Below the pieces are notes generated by a model. The model did no database searches and was not told the DNA's origin. It saw only the letters and a program-made list of their open reading frames with translations. Position numbers and translations under genes: made by a program. A stretch of 64,000 bases of DNA from Trichoplusia ni (Eukaryota > Arthropoda > Insecta > Lepidoptera > Noctuidae), in contig NC_039500.1 in assembly GCF_003590095.1 (NCBI RefSeq), positions 3,720,001-3,784,000 of the forward strand, in the 5' to 3' direction. Shown here one piece after another: positions 1-12,181 of the stretch. Numbering within the stretch: position 1 is the stretch's first letter; every line of letters begins with the position of its first letter.

Positions 1-62
1 TGGTGTCTCATCAGAAAACATTACTTCAAATCTCTATGGCCGCCTTTTGACGGTTTAGTTTT

Positions 63-3000
63 GAAAATGGAATGGAATTGCTTCGTTAATACGTTTTTTT
101 TCGGAAGCTATGACTTTTTCAAAAAAGGCAAATCTCTCAGGATGGTTTTATGAATACAGCTTTTTATTCTCCTTTCAAGCGACGTAGGTATTGACATTTA
201 CCACCCACTAGAACACTGGAGTGTAATTATTATCGCTATAAATTACCACGGCATCCTTAATTAAGTCCAAATATTATGTAATTTGTTAAGAAAATAAAAA
301 CTATAATAACCTCGTATTGCTACAAATTACATCTTGTTCGGAAACACTAACACGTAGTTACATAGGTGTATAATCCACTGACTGATATTAAAATTATAGT
401 CATAAAACTCTTAATTAGACGTTTAAACGAAAATGCTCTAATTAAAATAGACTTTTATTACAGTCTGTCGGTCGAGCTGAGTGTACGACAAGTAATAAAC
501 GAAAAATACTGCATCTAAAATGATAATTAACACCGTTTGGACGCATCAAAATGCACACTTCAACTGTTTCATGTTTTAATAAAGTACCCGTCGAAGAACC
601 GGTCTAACAAGACAAGCAATAAAAACACGAGAAACCATTACGTCTTAGTTAATGGACACCCTCAGTTTTCTAAGAAAATGATAAGCAAGATAAAAGTTAA
701 CTAAATTGCGACTTAACAAGTTACTGTCACCCGCGCATCGCTATGCAAACAGTGACATAATCACACACGAAAACATTATCTGCCGCCGGATCGCCGCTAG
801 ATCGCTTACACGAGTTTCTTTCAAAACAATTATGTTAATATGAAACGAGCGTCCGACGCGCAATAATTCACAATTAAAACCCCGTGCCAGTGAAACGGAG
901 CGTAATGGGCGCGTTCGGATTGTCAGAGAACGGGACGTCATAATCTGGGCGCGTTCATATTCGTGCACAAATCCCCGGCGCCGGCGCTTGGACGCGTTCA
1001 ACTTCGCTTATAAATTCAGACGCGTCTGTTTGGAACGCAGTCATACGTAGGTATTAGACGGGACTCAAATTAATACAACGGGCCACGGGTACACCTGCGC
1101 CTCGCTTGTTTCTTTCCTACGAAATTAACTCGCGCTCGCAACAATGGAGCCCCGAGCTCCGCTCGACCAACTTTTGCACTGTTATTTTTTTCCTCCACCG
1201 ACTGCGGTGGCTATATTTCAAACTGTCATACTTAATCTTTTTATCAAAGTTAGTTAAATGCCATAAGAAGTGCACCCGTCTGCCGTGAGCTCCTCATCTG
1301 CCCTCTAATTGCGTTTCGAGTTTGTTTGCTAACTTTTATTATGAAATTAAACTAGTTTTGATGTGCTTTTAGTTGTATATGGTGCTGAGTATAATAAAGG
1401 TGATTAAATACTTTGAGATTTAGATAGCTTCGTATTTTGTTTTGGGAACTTTTAAGACCTAGAACAAAAAAGCTAATGGATTCTCGGGTTAAAATACTCG
1501 TTAGTGAAGAGGCATCGCACTTTTTAAGGTTTTATTTAATTAATAAACATGAGCTGACAGCTTCTATCTCGGGAACAGTTTCCTTCGAGCTGAGGCATAT
1601 CAACGTCACCGAAGCAACTTCCCTACGTTATTAACAAATGTAACTCACATAGCTTGGAAACAACTAAAACGTTAGACAAAATACCAAGAAAATCTTTACT
1701 AATTAAAACCCAACAGTTGTTTATTCAACGTTTCGCCGTTCGCAATACCAGGCGCGCAGGGCCTAGGAGGCGAATAATTTATATTTAATTTAAACAAGAC
1801 GACATTGGTATTCGGTATACGAGTGCGTAATTAAAATTCCCGCGGCGGTGGTGCGCCCCGCTCCCCGCGCCCCCGCGCCCCCGCGCCCCCGCCCCCTCGC
1901 GACAGTTTTCGCGCCAATTTCAACGCGCCCGGAAATTAATTGTGACAGGAAGACGCGGCGGTCACATCCGGCCGCGTTCCGTTATACGCATTGAATTATC
2001 GGCCAGTGTGTCCCGTACTATAAAAATATTCAGAGCCGTCATAATAGTAGATGGACATGGAATGCAAATTTAAATTGTTTCCATATTTATAATATAACAA
2101 ATAAGTATCTCGTGTAGAGTTGAAGCCAATAGTTATCAAATACTATTTATTCAAATCCGTCTTGGATATTTCTCCCGATAGATTTGTGTAATTAGCACGT
2201 ATAAATCACGCGGCAATCACTGGTCGCTAGAAAACTGTGGGCGTCTCTAAAAACTACATATTTGAAAACGTCGAATTCCGAGTTACATGATATATCGATA
2301 ACGATTACTTTAAATACCATGAGATGTCACAGAAACCGGTCGTACATCGATGTAATCACGATCTGACTGATTATTTCCAAACTTATAAAACCTTATAAAC
2401 TCACTGACAAGTAATAAGTGTCAAGTTTAACATTTAATTAAATATAAATCGATAAAATCATCATAATCCATAGTAATGGCGGCGCATTTACATAAGACGC
2501 GCGAATGTTTTGAAATTTTTCGAAAATGGAATGTGCGAGTTACCGGTGTTATTGCGTCATAGACAAATGTTGTGATGAGTTTTATTCAAATAAGTCCGTA
2601 ATGGCTGGCCAGTGACCATAGCTGATCCAATACGAGATATTTTTTTATTATTATCAGCCTGTACCGCAGTATAACGGAACAGCCACTGTTAACAATGATG
2701 GATAGCATTTGCTACGTATACAGTTAGCGAGCAACATAGTGGGAAATAAAATAGTGTTAAATGCACTCGAAACTTTATAAAAGTAATGGCTTTTGTGATA
2801 ACATAAAAGGACATGTTATTCCCCGCGTGACCAACATACAAATTGGAGACAGATCCCTTATATGGGAATAGCAGTGTTGTGTAGCAACGGTCCTTAATTA
2901 TCCATAAACAATCTAATATACTTTTAACAGGCAAAAGCAACATTGTCAATGGCGATTATTCCAAAAAAAAGTGTTATCGATTTTTATTATCGGCTACGAA

Positions 3001-5384
3001 TTTCACGCGAGTAACAATTGTTCGGTATCCAGTGGCATCTGCGCGAGAGTCGTTCGTTACGGACCTTAAGGGCCTCTAATGGCCTCCGCTGAACTCGAGA
3101 CCCTTAAAATTTTAAACGTTCTTTTATTTATAGAGGCTCGCTTGATATCGAACCTCTGATCTATTCGTTATGATTCGATATTGTTCCCTTTTTTCTTCGA
3201 AAAAAAAGTATTCACACCTTTTTTTGATGTTGGAAAATGTATCGTACATTTGTGGAAAAGAGTTGTGATTTTAAACTGTAGTTTCGATCCCGTTTAGCGC
3301 AGACCCCATCATAAATCGGCAAGTCGTTTAAAGCGGTTAATTGCAGCTTGATTTATGTGTGTCGCCGTGTCTTATCGTCAGATCTATGCGACGACACAGT
3401 CGTTAGAACTCCGCTGGTATTTCATCAATTTGTATTGCTTGTAATTGCATTACGTGTGCGTCGTAAATGTGGGTAGTCGCTAAATTGGCGCAGGTACTGA
3501 CTTGACGTTTAAATTACTGAGCAAAGAGAATATTGTTCTGTTGACAGCGGCGCTAGTGTAGCTGTCATTGCGTCCAACGTCATTTTGACGTTGATGACAT
3601 TTAGATTCAGTTCTTATGTTCTCTTAACAATAACTTTGTCTACAATTTACAGTATGTAGGTATTAAACAACACTGCCAAGCTTGACGTTTAGAATTTGGC
3701 ACCAGACGAGGTGCATATTTCCGTGAATTGGCAGTCCCCTGAAATTGCTTAGCAAAATGCATAATGCGGATATAAATGACTTAAATACACAATTGAAAGT
3801 AACAAAAAGATTTGAGAGAAGTGTAAAAAGGTACTGCTTATTTCAATAGGAACTAACTTCATTAAGTACACTCAAGTTTTCACGAAAATATTATGAACAT
3901 TAGCACACAAACTTGTTAGAAGCTCTATCAATGCCTACGGATAAAACTCAGCATTTGTTTCTTAGCGGTGTCTATTCTATTTCATCATAAACAGTAAAAC
4001 ATCCAAGTGAGTTAGATGCTATCCAGTTTTACAACATCACTTAGCAGATAACTTATTTGACGTTACGATTGATAGACTTCTCAAAAAGGTTTAAAAAGGT
4101 CCCATTAATACTAGATTCTTATAGAATCAAGTCCCACGCAGAGGTAGCACCATTATTACAATGTATCAAACAAAACGTCGGGAGCGATACGCGCTGAGAG
4201 CAGAGAACCTTCTCCATCAAATTGTTTATCTACAATCCCACTTGGATGTTATAAATTACGAACCATACACAGGGCTGCCAATAACATAGACAAATTACTC
4301 GTCGCAACTTCATTCATATTCAAATCATTTTTAATTGGCAACCTTTTAAATCCTGATTTTGATGTATTAAGCTAAAAGCTTATAAATATTAAAATGTGCA
4401 TTCACAAATATCGCCATTCAAATGTTTCGTTGATAAATGATAAAACAAAACACTGGCCACTTATAATTCACTAGTGACGCGACACGTTTGATTTACGCAA
4501 ATTTCCAAAACGTTAAGTTCGAATAATTTATGCGTTCGAAACTGCGAATTTCAATTTAGGATAAAACCGCCATCAAATTTAGCGGGCGACATCAAATGCC
4601 ATCAAATACCATCAAATTGGTTAGCAGTTTGTGTTTAATCGTTGGTTTGATTAAAGAGTGATGCACGCTAGGAACTGCGGGACAATCAGAGGGCTTATCT
4701 GTTTGTAAAAAGGCAAAAAGCCTTCGGCCGGGGCATTGTTAGCGTACGATTGCGACAACGCGATTAAGTAACGTGCACAGCTAATTCGAGTGAGGCGAGC
4801 ACGCGAACACACCATCACACGCCGCTACACGCCGAATGCTCATTCTCAATAGAGATGTTTTGAATTAGCTTCTATGTTCTGCGCTAAATGTGCCTTTGGA
4901 ATGGGAATTATTTAACGGTATGTGTTTATCTATAAATACATGCAATTCAGGACTCTTTTGTTAATTAATTTTGCTGTTTTGTATAAAATAAGTGATTTAT
5001 TCGTCTATCTGTACAAGGCACACCCCTGAATCTCGTCCTTGTTTTAATATTCTAAGAAATCATTTGCCTTACTTATTTTCGTACTTCACGAGAACTATAT
5101 AAGATGGTAGAAATGAAGACATTTATATGTGACGTCACCCGCGTCAGGTGGCCGCTTAGAATTCTGATCCGTCCATCATTAAATTGACAAATGGGCGCGC
5201 GAGGTGACGGCGATGGCGGCGCGCGCCCCGACGTGTTCCTTTAATTTATTAGAATTTTTGTTTTTGTGATTATTCGCATAACTTCCAATTAGGTTTTTAA
5301 ATTTAAGTATGGAACGAACTTACCTGCTTTCGTTTTTACCGAACTTCTTTCTTCAGGCCATTTGTCAGCTTTGAAAATGGAATG
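63..5384 (+). promoter_or_regulatory. three exact copies of GAAAATGGAATG in hth intron
   Basis: The 12-mer occurs at 63-74, 2522-2533 and 5373-5384, each preceded by a T-rich run (TTTT or TTT plus one base). A weaker relative (AAAAATGGAAT) lies at about 18181. The core TGGAATG matches the MCAT site of TEAD/Scalloped proteins, and AAAATGG resembles the Pho/YY1 core. Function is inference. Confidence 0.35.
1845..1905. other. C-rich, CpG-rich tract in hth intron
   Basis: A strongly strand-asymmetric run built from repeated CGCGCCCC-type units, in otherwise AT-rich intron sequence. It resembles the tract at 16395-16470. No coding potential is supported. It could be a CpG-island-like regulatory element or a simple-sequence expansion. 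Confidence 0.5.
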
Positions 5385-8300
5385 ACTTTAAGCATTTATA
5401 CTAACGGTCAAATATGTTCGGTATTTAAATTTTATTACTTTTAATCTGCATTATTTTCACTGTCAGCCATGAATATTGAACATGACGTGAACGTAAACAG
5501 ATTATAAAGCTTTTGGTTATATTTATTGTTATTTCCGTGTAGTGAAAACATTTATTTGAAACTGTTTTTGACTCTCATGTAGGTCGTACGGAAATATCGT
5601 GTTGTTTATTATTCATAATTTCTTATTATTGCTCGTTTGTTAATGCAATGTCATATTATCAATTGTTGTTTAACTTGCCAATAATTCCTATTGTGTCTGT
5701 ACCTGCGTGTGTGCTTGGCTTTTATGAATACCTGTATAAACTTCGCTTTTAATGTTACCTCATATGTGACACCTTTTCCCTCATCAAAATCAGAATAGAA
5801 AACTCATGAAAACTCAGTCTGACATTTACATAGGTGAGGGTGGGGTACTTGAAAAGTTGGAAGATAAATGAGAATTAATTGTAATTAGGAGGAAGTACCA
5901 GGCGGGCATACAAGACGGGAGTATTCGGTGCGACCCGCATCGGCCACACGCAATCCATCACTGCACCAAATTAGTTCGCGCGCCGGCCGCAGCAGCCGCA
6001 CCGGCGCTACTGCCGCACTCATTAGCGGTCGCCTGTGAACCATGCGCTCCTGGTGTTTAATTGTTATCATCACTAAAATAATGACGTTATTTCGATGTGA
6101 CATCACGTGGTTTTAATGACCTGAAAAAATATCACAAAATTTATCAAAATTATTTGGTTAATGTTTTGTCGAATTTCCCCTACTCAACGGGTTTAAGGCT
6201 AGCCAATCGAGTGCCTGGATACATCATGTACTTGCTCCCCCCCCACGAATCCAACCAAAGAAATACAACCTCCTGAACAATATTAACTTTAGAAAGTTAA
6301 TCTCAATTTACGCCGTACCTGTTACAAAATTCAAATTCGGGCCCAGATGTTGACCATAAATAACTTGGTTCGCACCTCGCGCTCAACCCTTCCAGTTGTA
6401 ATACAGAATAAATTCGGTGCACACGTCACCAATCAGCGCAATATGGCGCCGGGTCGAGCTATTATCGCAATTGCATGTTATCCTCGACCCTGTCTTGGGT
6501 GCGGCCGTAAAGTGCGAGGGTGATTGCGCTTCGTATCGATGTATTAACAGCCGTTGACAAATACATGACAGGAAATTCATTGATTTTACTCGAATGCTTC
6601 AGAATGAGGGTGTTTTCGTTGTTGTATTGTTTTAGGCCAAGGCGTTTACATATTCAGTCTTGTAGATAAACATGAAAAAGAAATACGTTTCTTGCATTCC
6701 ACCATGTGAAGTAGGGGCACATAAGGATGTACATTAACTTTTGGACCATTGTTGGCCTAACAAAAGAGTAAAACAAGAAAATAAATGAAAATAGTTCTTA
6801 AATTGCCTTTACACTAATTATGGATATTAGTTTTAAAGATAGTTGTCCCGCTAACCTCGTGGCCACACACGAACAAGCGTTTTGACACCATCTGCGGCAC
6901 TTTGAGATATTTACTGCCGATTTATGCCGCCTTGGTGTCTAATTAGTCGCCTGTTAATTGTACCTAACGAGTATTAATTTTGGAAAAGCATGTTGTTATG
7001 TATAATTTATTAGTGGTTAAATCGGGAAATCGTGTCAAGGATTCGAAAATAAACCTAATATTTATTAAATTTTATTAATTTTAAAGTTCTTATTAAGAGT
7101 GTCATAAGGATCTTTCTTTCTAGTAACACACATTATTCCTTCTACATCTAAACTTCGTCCACAAATAATTCGACGGCACGCCAAGTCCCCTTCGCAATCG
7201 CAGAATAAAAACAAATCCGTGGGCCCGAGTCCCGACAATTAACGCAGTACCATGTGTTACTCATTCCGCGTGATGAGGACCCAGGAGCTGGGGTCGGGAG
7301 GTCGAACTGGCGATATATTGCGCCCGGTAATTACACCCAGCGGCTACCAATGTACCAGGGTGCCAGAGGATTAAGGAGCTATACGACTTAAAATGAAGCA
7401 TTTTCCGCGATCGTAATTTATTAGTGGCGATTTTTGCTCCTCCACTTTATGTTGCTTTGGTATATTAATACTAGTGATTTATTATTGTATTAGTCCGCGA
7501 ATTAAACGATTCCGGCTCTTTTTAAAATTATATAATTGCAAATTTTGTTTCAGTAATTAGTTCAATCGCAATCAGTACATCTCCCAATTTTGCTTGTTTA
7601 CTTTTCGTCCAATCCAAAAGTACTATCTTCCTAATACATTTCCATATCTAATAAGATACCCGTATTTCCTGAACCCATGACAATAACGTTAATTCTCATA
7701 ATAACCACGAACGAATTCGATCGGAGAGAGTCCATTACGAAAACAACGTCGGCAATATCCTTAACAACGTCTACAAGCCGTCTGATCCCCTGGTACCCTG
7801 GATATAATATTTACTGGTCACACCTATAATTGCCTGATTTAAGGCAGTTTGTATGCACTGCCGACGACGGTGGATTTCATGAAAAATATTTATTGTCCTC
7901 GTGGACTCCGTGGATTAGATGAATTTGTACGTGACGCAGTCGCCTGGACCTTTTGTTTTCTCAACGATATTTTCCGGGTTGTTTTTAAATGGCGTTTTTG
8001 TGGAAACATATATGTACATTAAACTAGATAATATCAGAAAGGTGTTATATTTTTTATTCAAAATATTACCGAATAAGAGAAGAGTTCGTTTATTTTAGGA
8101 AGGCAAAACTAAGTTAATTTATTTAAAAGCCATCAAGCTTAGAAGGGGAGCGATTTGAAACTTGAAAGGAACAAAATAAACAATAGTAAGTGATGCAGGT
8201 ATATCAGCAATCAATCACTAGGGTAACATAGTCCGCCGGATATCTCCGACATCAAAACGCGATCCGACCGTCGGACGATATCCGCACTGGATTTGTCGGA

Positions 8301-9935
8301 TTCCGACAGCATTTGTATCCGAATCCAAGTATTATTCACCCTTTTGTGGCCCTGTATCGTCGTCTCCAGCTGTTAACTAAAGCTAACATGAATCTTTTCA
8401 TGTAATACGAAGCCAAAGTAATTGGATCCGCGAGAGATCCCAAATAAATACATTTATTATTTCATCCTCGTAAGATTCTTCCCCGTATGAAAAAACTGTT
8501 CATAACGTAAATAAATAATTGCTGTAGGCTCATACGTATTGTGTAAGTTTGTATTTTGAAGCAATTACTTGGGCAATATGTTATACGTCTCGTGAATAAG
8601 TGATGCCGCGGCGGGACGCGCGGGATGCGAGCTGCACTCCCAAATTAACTGTCACGATGAATTTTGTACGACCGTTTGGATATTCTTCCGATTGCTTTGT
8701 GATTCGATTAGTTTTTGCGATAATTGTTGTGTAATTAACGTTTCGACACGCACCCGCGTGTGTACGCGTAAGTGCTAGTGAACCAATTGAAAAATTATTT
8801 TGTTAACGCCCGCTAATAAACGTTATTTGATTAAACAAAACTTGTATAATATTCCGCCGGACGCTTTGGTAAGTTCAAACGATCTCCTATATATATTCTG
8901 TAGTAACTTTTGTGAAAGCCAAGTATTTTAATAAACATTCAAATTATCATAAATTAACCCTTGAACGTACAGTACATGCGAAATTGACGTGGAGCAGAGT
9001 GCGAGGGTAGGCCCAAACTATCCCTAGCAAGGGTCCCAGTAATTACTTGAGCGAGACATGGCTGTGCGTCCGATGCGTCTAATGTGTTGTTAATATCAAG
9101 ATTAGTTCATTAACTCTTCATCCGCCGTCCGGGGTCCATAACGCCCCGCCGTCCTCCGGGAGAGGGTCCCGACGCAAAAACGGCAAATTTTACGACTCTT
9201 AAGAGGGTATCTGTTAAATCGCGCTTTGTATTAATTTTGACGGCGGCTGTTACTGTTATTTTGATGTTTTAGCTGCAATTAACTGTGAAGTTTAAGGTTG
9301 TGGGATAAAAACCTTTGTTATCTTAAGTTTAATTGTAATCACTTCTGTATTATAGTAGATGTTATTAATTTCGAATGAAATCAAAACATCTAGCATTGCG
9401 ACAAAAAAAAATGAAAGCTGTTTGTTTGTCAAAAACCACTTTATCCAGAAAATCCATTGAAAACAAAATACATACTATCCTAACATAAAAAAAATCACGT
9501 CCCACAGACATTGTTTCTCATATCACAAGCAATAAATCAGGGAATTCATGAAATACAAAATATAGTTCAACAATAGGACAAACAACATTTGACATTACCA
9601 AATTTGCATTTCTATGTATGTTTATTTTATTTGGGACAACGGTCGCGCCGATACCAGGGGCGCATAAATCATAAGCGATCAGGACTCGTTCGGAAGGGTT
9701 GGCGATACAATTGTAGATGCACATTATTGCACATATGCGTTTGATAAATCTGTTTCGTATGCAAATGGGACTAATTGTAATAAGATTTGGTACATTACCG
9801 CGTCATCTGATACAGAGGGTGAACTGTTTTATTTTATTAGGTGTTAGCTTTTATGGTATGGTGTGTTCAAATGGGAGAATTTTGTTAAAGATATCGATCT
9901 AGTGGTCATCCTATTCTTTATCATAATATGTTTAA

Positions 9936-10073
9936 GGCCCGATTTTTCAATCGTCAGATAACTTTTATCTGAGGAATAAATATGGCCGTTTGACATATTT
10001 GCTATACAAAAGCTGTCAAAACGTCAAATATATTCATCGAATAAAAGTTATCTGGCGATTGAAAAATCGGCCC
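9936..10073. mobile_element. 138-bp palindromic MITE in hth intron
   Basis: The two ends are long near-perfect inverted repeats. GATTTTTCAATCG near the left end is matched by CGATTGAAAAATC at the right end, and complementarity continues inward through the AGATAACTTTTAT segment to give arms of roughly 60 bases. The flanks are TTAA on the left and TAAA on the right, so a clean target duplication is not visible and I do not assign a superfamily. It encodes nothing. It is the only clear transposon in the hth domain before 23 kb. Confidence 0.7.
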
Positions 10074-12122
10074 TAAATCTATTACATCCTCTTGATCACA
10101 ATTTCTTTGTTTCCTACCAAAACACGAACCAAAATAAATACATAATATATGAAAACGGTCCATATAAATTATAATTAGATGAAACACATTCTCCAAAGAG
10201 AATCACATTACGTAACGATAATAGGGGCGGGCCACTCGATCTCATGATGTCCTGGTACCAACTTATTATTGCAATTGCTAGATTTCCCCGGCTTTTCCCT
10301 AAATAGGGAAAGTTAAAAAGGTGATTTGATCCGGGAAGCACGTCCCGGCCGGGGGGGAGAGAAAATAGGGGATGGAAGTCCTACAGCGGTACCTACAGAG
10401 TATCAAATTTAATTTCGACTTCCAAGTTTTTGGATTTTAATTACCTGAAAGCGAATTAAATAATGAGTGTGCGGGGTTGAGTGGGATTCCTTCAGCTCAC
10501 TGTTCAAGCTGAGAATTCCCGTTTTCCGAAAAGGCGACGTCGAGGGTTCGCGTAATTTATAATTTATCCTTACTTGATTCGGAATTACAATATCACGTAA
10601 GATTACATTTACCGAGACTTTCGGGTAAAGTTATTTCATTAAGAAAATGGCTGAAAACTTTACAATAGAACTTGAGGTGGTTGAGATAATAATAATTGAC
10701 ATTTAAAATTAAAACAAAGTTGCAATATTACATAAAACTGCTATACTTTTTCTCGTAAAACTTTTAAGGATGGTCATCCAAACACAGGTTACAATATTCC
10801 ACAGCAAAACAGAAATATAATTTCGGTAACTTCCATTTACTTTGTCGCGGCCGGCGTTACAAAAATCGCTAGTGCTGGTCTTAAGCCCAGGGGTGCGACC
10901 CACCCCGAATTAAGCGTTAATTAGGGAAAAACGGTATTTATTACCCCCAGGTAATAGCTCACTCCACCACCTGCTGTTTGTGTAAGTAAACACCAGGAAA
11001 AACTTTATTGTTCGCTTATTTCTTACCTTTAATCGTTCGCGAAAATTGGTTTTTGTTTTTTGCTAGAATTTCGAGTTTTTGTTTGTAATTTTGTAAAAAC
11101 ATTGAGTTGTGAAGTTAACAAGCTTGCAGACAATAAAGTCCCAACCACAGAATATTTTAAGTTGTCATAGAAATTGCATCAGAAGATCAGTGAATGCCTA
11201 TTGTTAAAATTACTAGCGAAACAAGCAGTTAGTTATCTTCCTCGCTTATAGTAATGATTACAAGACTAGCGCGGTTAACTCGTAATATAAACTAACTACA
11301 ACATTCAGAACAACTATACGGTCAGTTTCAAAACATTTAAATTACAAACACGAACTGAAATTTCCCAAACTTTTATCGGACCCCCTCTAGTCCGGGGCAA
11401 ATCCCAAAATCGTAATCCCGAGGTACCAGGGCGACATAGCTTATCGCCGGTGGCCGGAGCCAACGCCAAATGAAGGCATTAGTTTTCATAAAGCCGGCCG
11501 AGATAGCCCCCGGTCACTCGCCCTTCAGAGGGATGCTCTCCTAGTACCTAACTTGATATATTATCAAATGATATTTGAGACCTTTTGATAAGCGAATCTA
11601 AAGTTATTTTGGTACGGTTCTGGGTCAGATAATTGTCGTATTTCTTATCGGCCCCGAATATTTTTATCTAATAAAATAAGTTTTTCCACTTTCTCCATGG
11701 GTAGTCAATTCTCCTAATTTGACAAGATCCCATATCGAGAGAACCGAGTATTCGGGACTAAGATAAAAACAAGGAAATCTCGGTGGTGCTCTAATACGTT
11801 GTGAAGACTTATGCTGTCCTGGTAACATGTGAGCCATGCATTGTCTCAACCCTGGCAAAACACGGGCTCGGCAGAATTCGACATAATTCATTACGACTGC
11901 TTGTTTTTCCCGCCTGTTTGTTGCAAAGAACTTTTGTGGAAAGGCAAAACTAAGTTATGCTTAGATATGTATGTAGATAATATAATTGAATAGAGTTTGT
12001 GATGCTATCGATAAACGGACCTGGCTGATGATATAAACGCGAACTTATCTATCGTGTGGACTTTACTTTTATTCTCCCCTATTTGTCTTTATAATTTAAT
12101 AACGTGTGTTTGTTTGTTTCAG

Positions 12123-12181
12123 GTTCATTAACGCGAGACGTAGGATAGTGCAGCCAATGATAGATCAGTCAAATAGAGCAG
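12123..12181 (+). CDS. hth: homothorax exon: end of the TALE homeodomain
   Basis: This 59-base exon is preceded by a T-rich tract and AG acceptor (12121-12122) and followed by a GTAACA donor at 12182. The first G completes the invariant Trp codon of the homeodomain. The exon then encodes FINARRRIVQPMIDQSNRA, the second half of recognition helix 3, including Asn51 and the Arg cluster, plus the conserved MEIS/Hth linker. It ends with one base of the next codon (phase 1), which joins in frame to 15763. Homothorax is a DNA-binding cofactor that brings Extradenticle into the nucleus and binds with it and Hox proteins. The sequence identity to insect Hth is unmistakable. Upstream exons (MEIS domain, homeodomain start) lie outside the window. 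Confidence 0.95.

Larger units (their letters stand above)
1..12122 (+). other. hth: homothorax intron (3' part) with regulatory sequence
   Basis: This 12-kb stretch lies upstream of the first visible hth exon, and I see no coding exon in it. Open frames are short, lack family resemblance and are broken by stops. It is inferred to be intron because the exon at 12123 begins inside a homeodomain codon. It contains ten full matches to the TACCAGG-N4-CAKR motif (nine TACCAGG, one CACCAGG), three copies of GAAAATGGAATG, a C/G-rich tract at 1845-1905 and one palindromic MITE at 9936-10073. Otherwise it is free of recognisable transposons, which is unusual compared with the second half of the window and fits a large developmental regulatory domain. 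Confidence 0.75.

Noticed and set aside
8100..11957. 17-base exact repeat AAGGCAAAACTAAGTTA at 8100-8116 and 11941-11957
   Set aside because: One AT-biased 17-mer pair in 64 kb is close to chance expectation, and the flanks do not extend the match.
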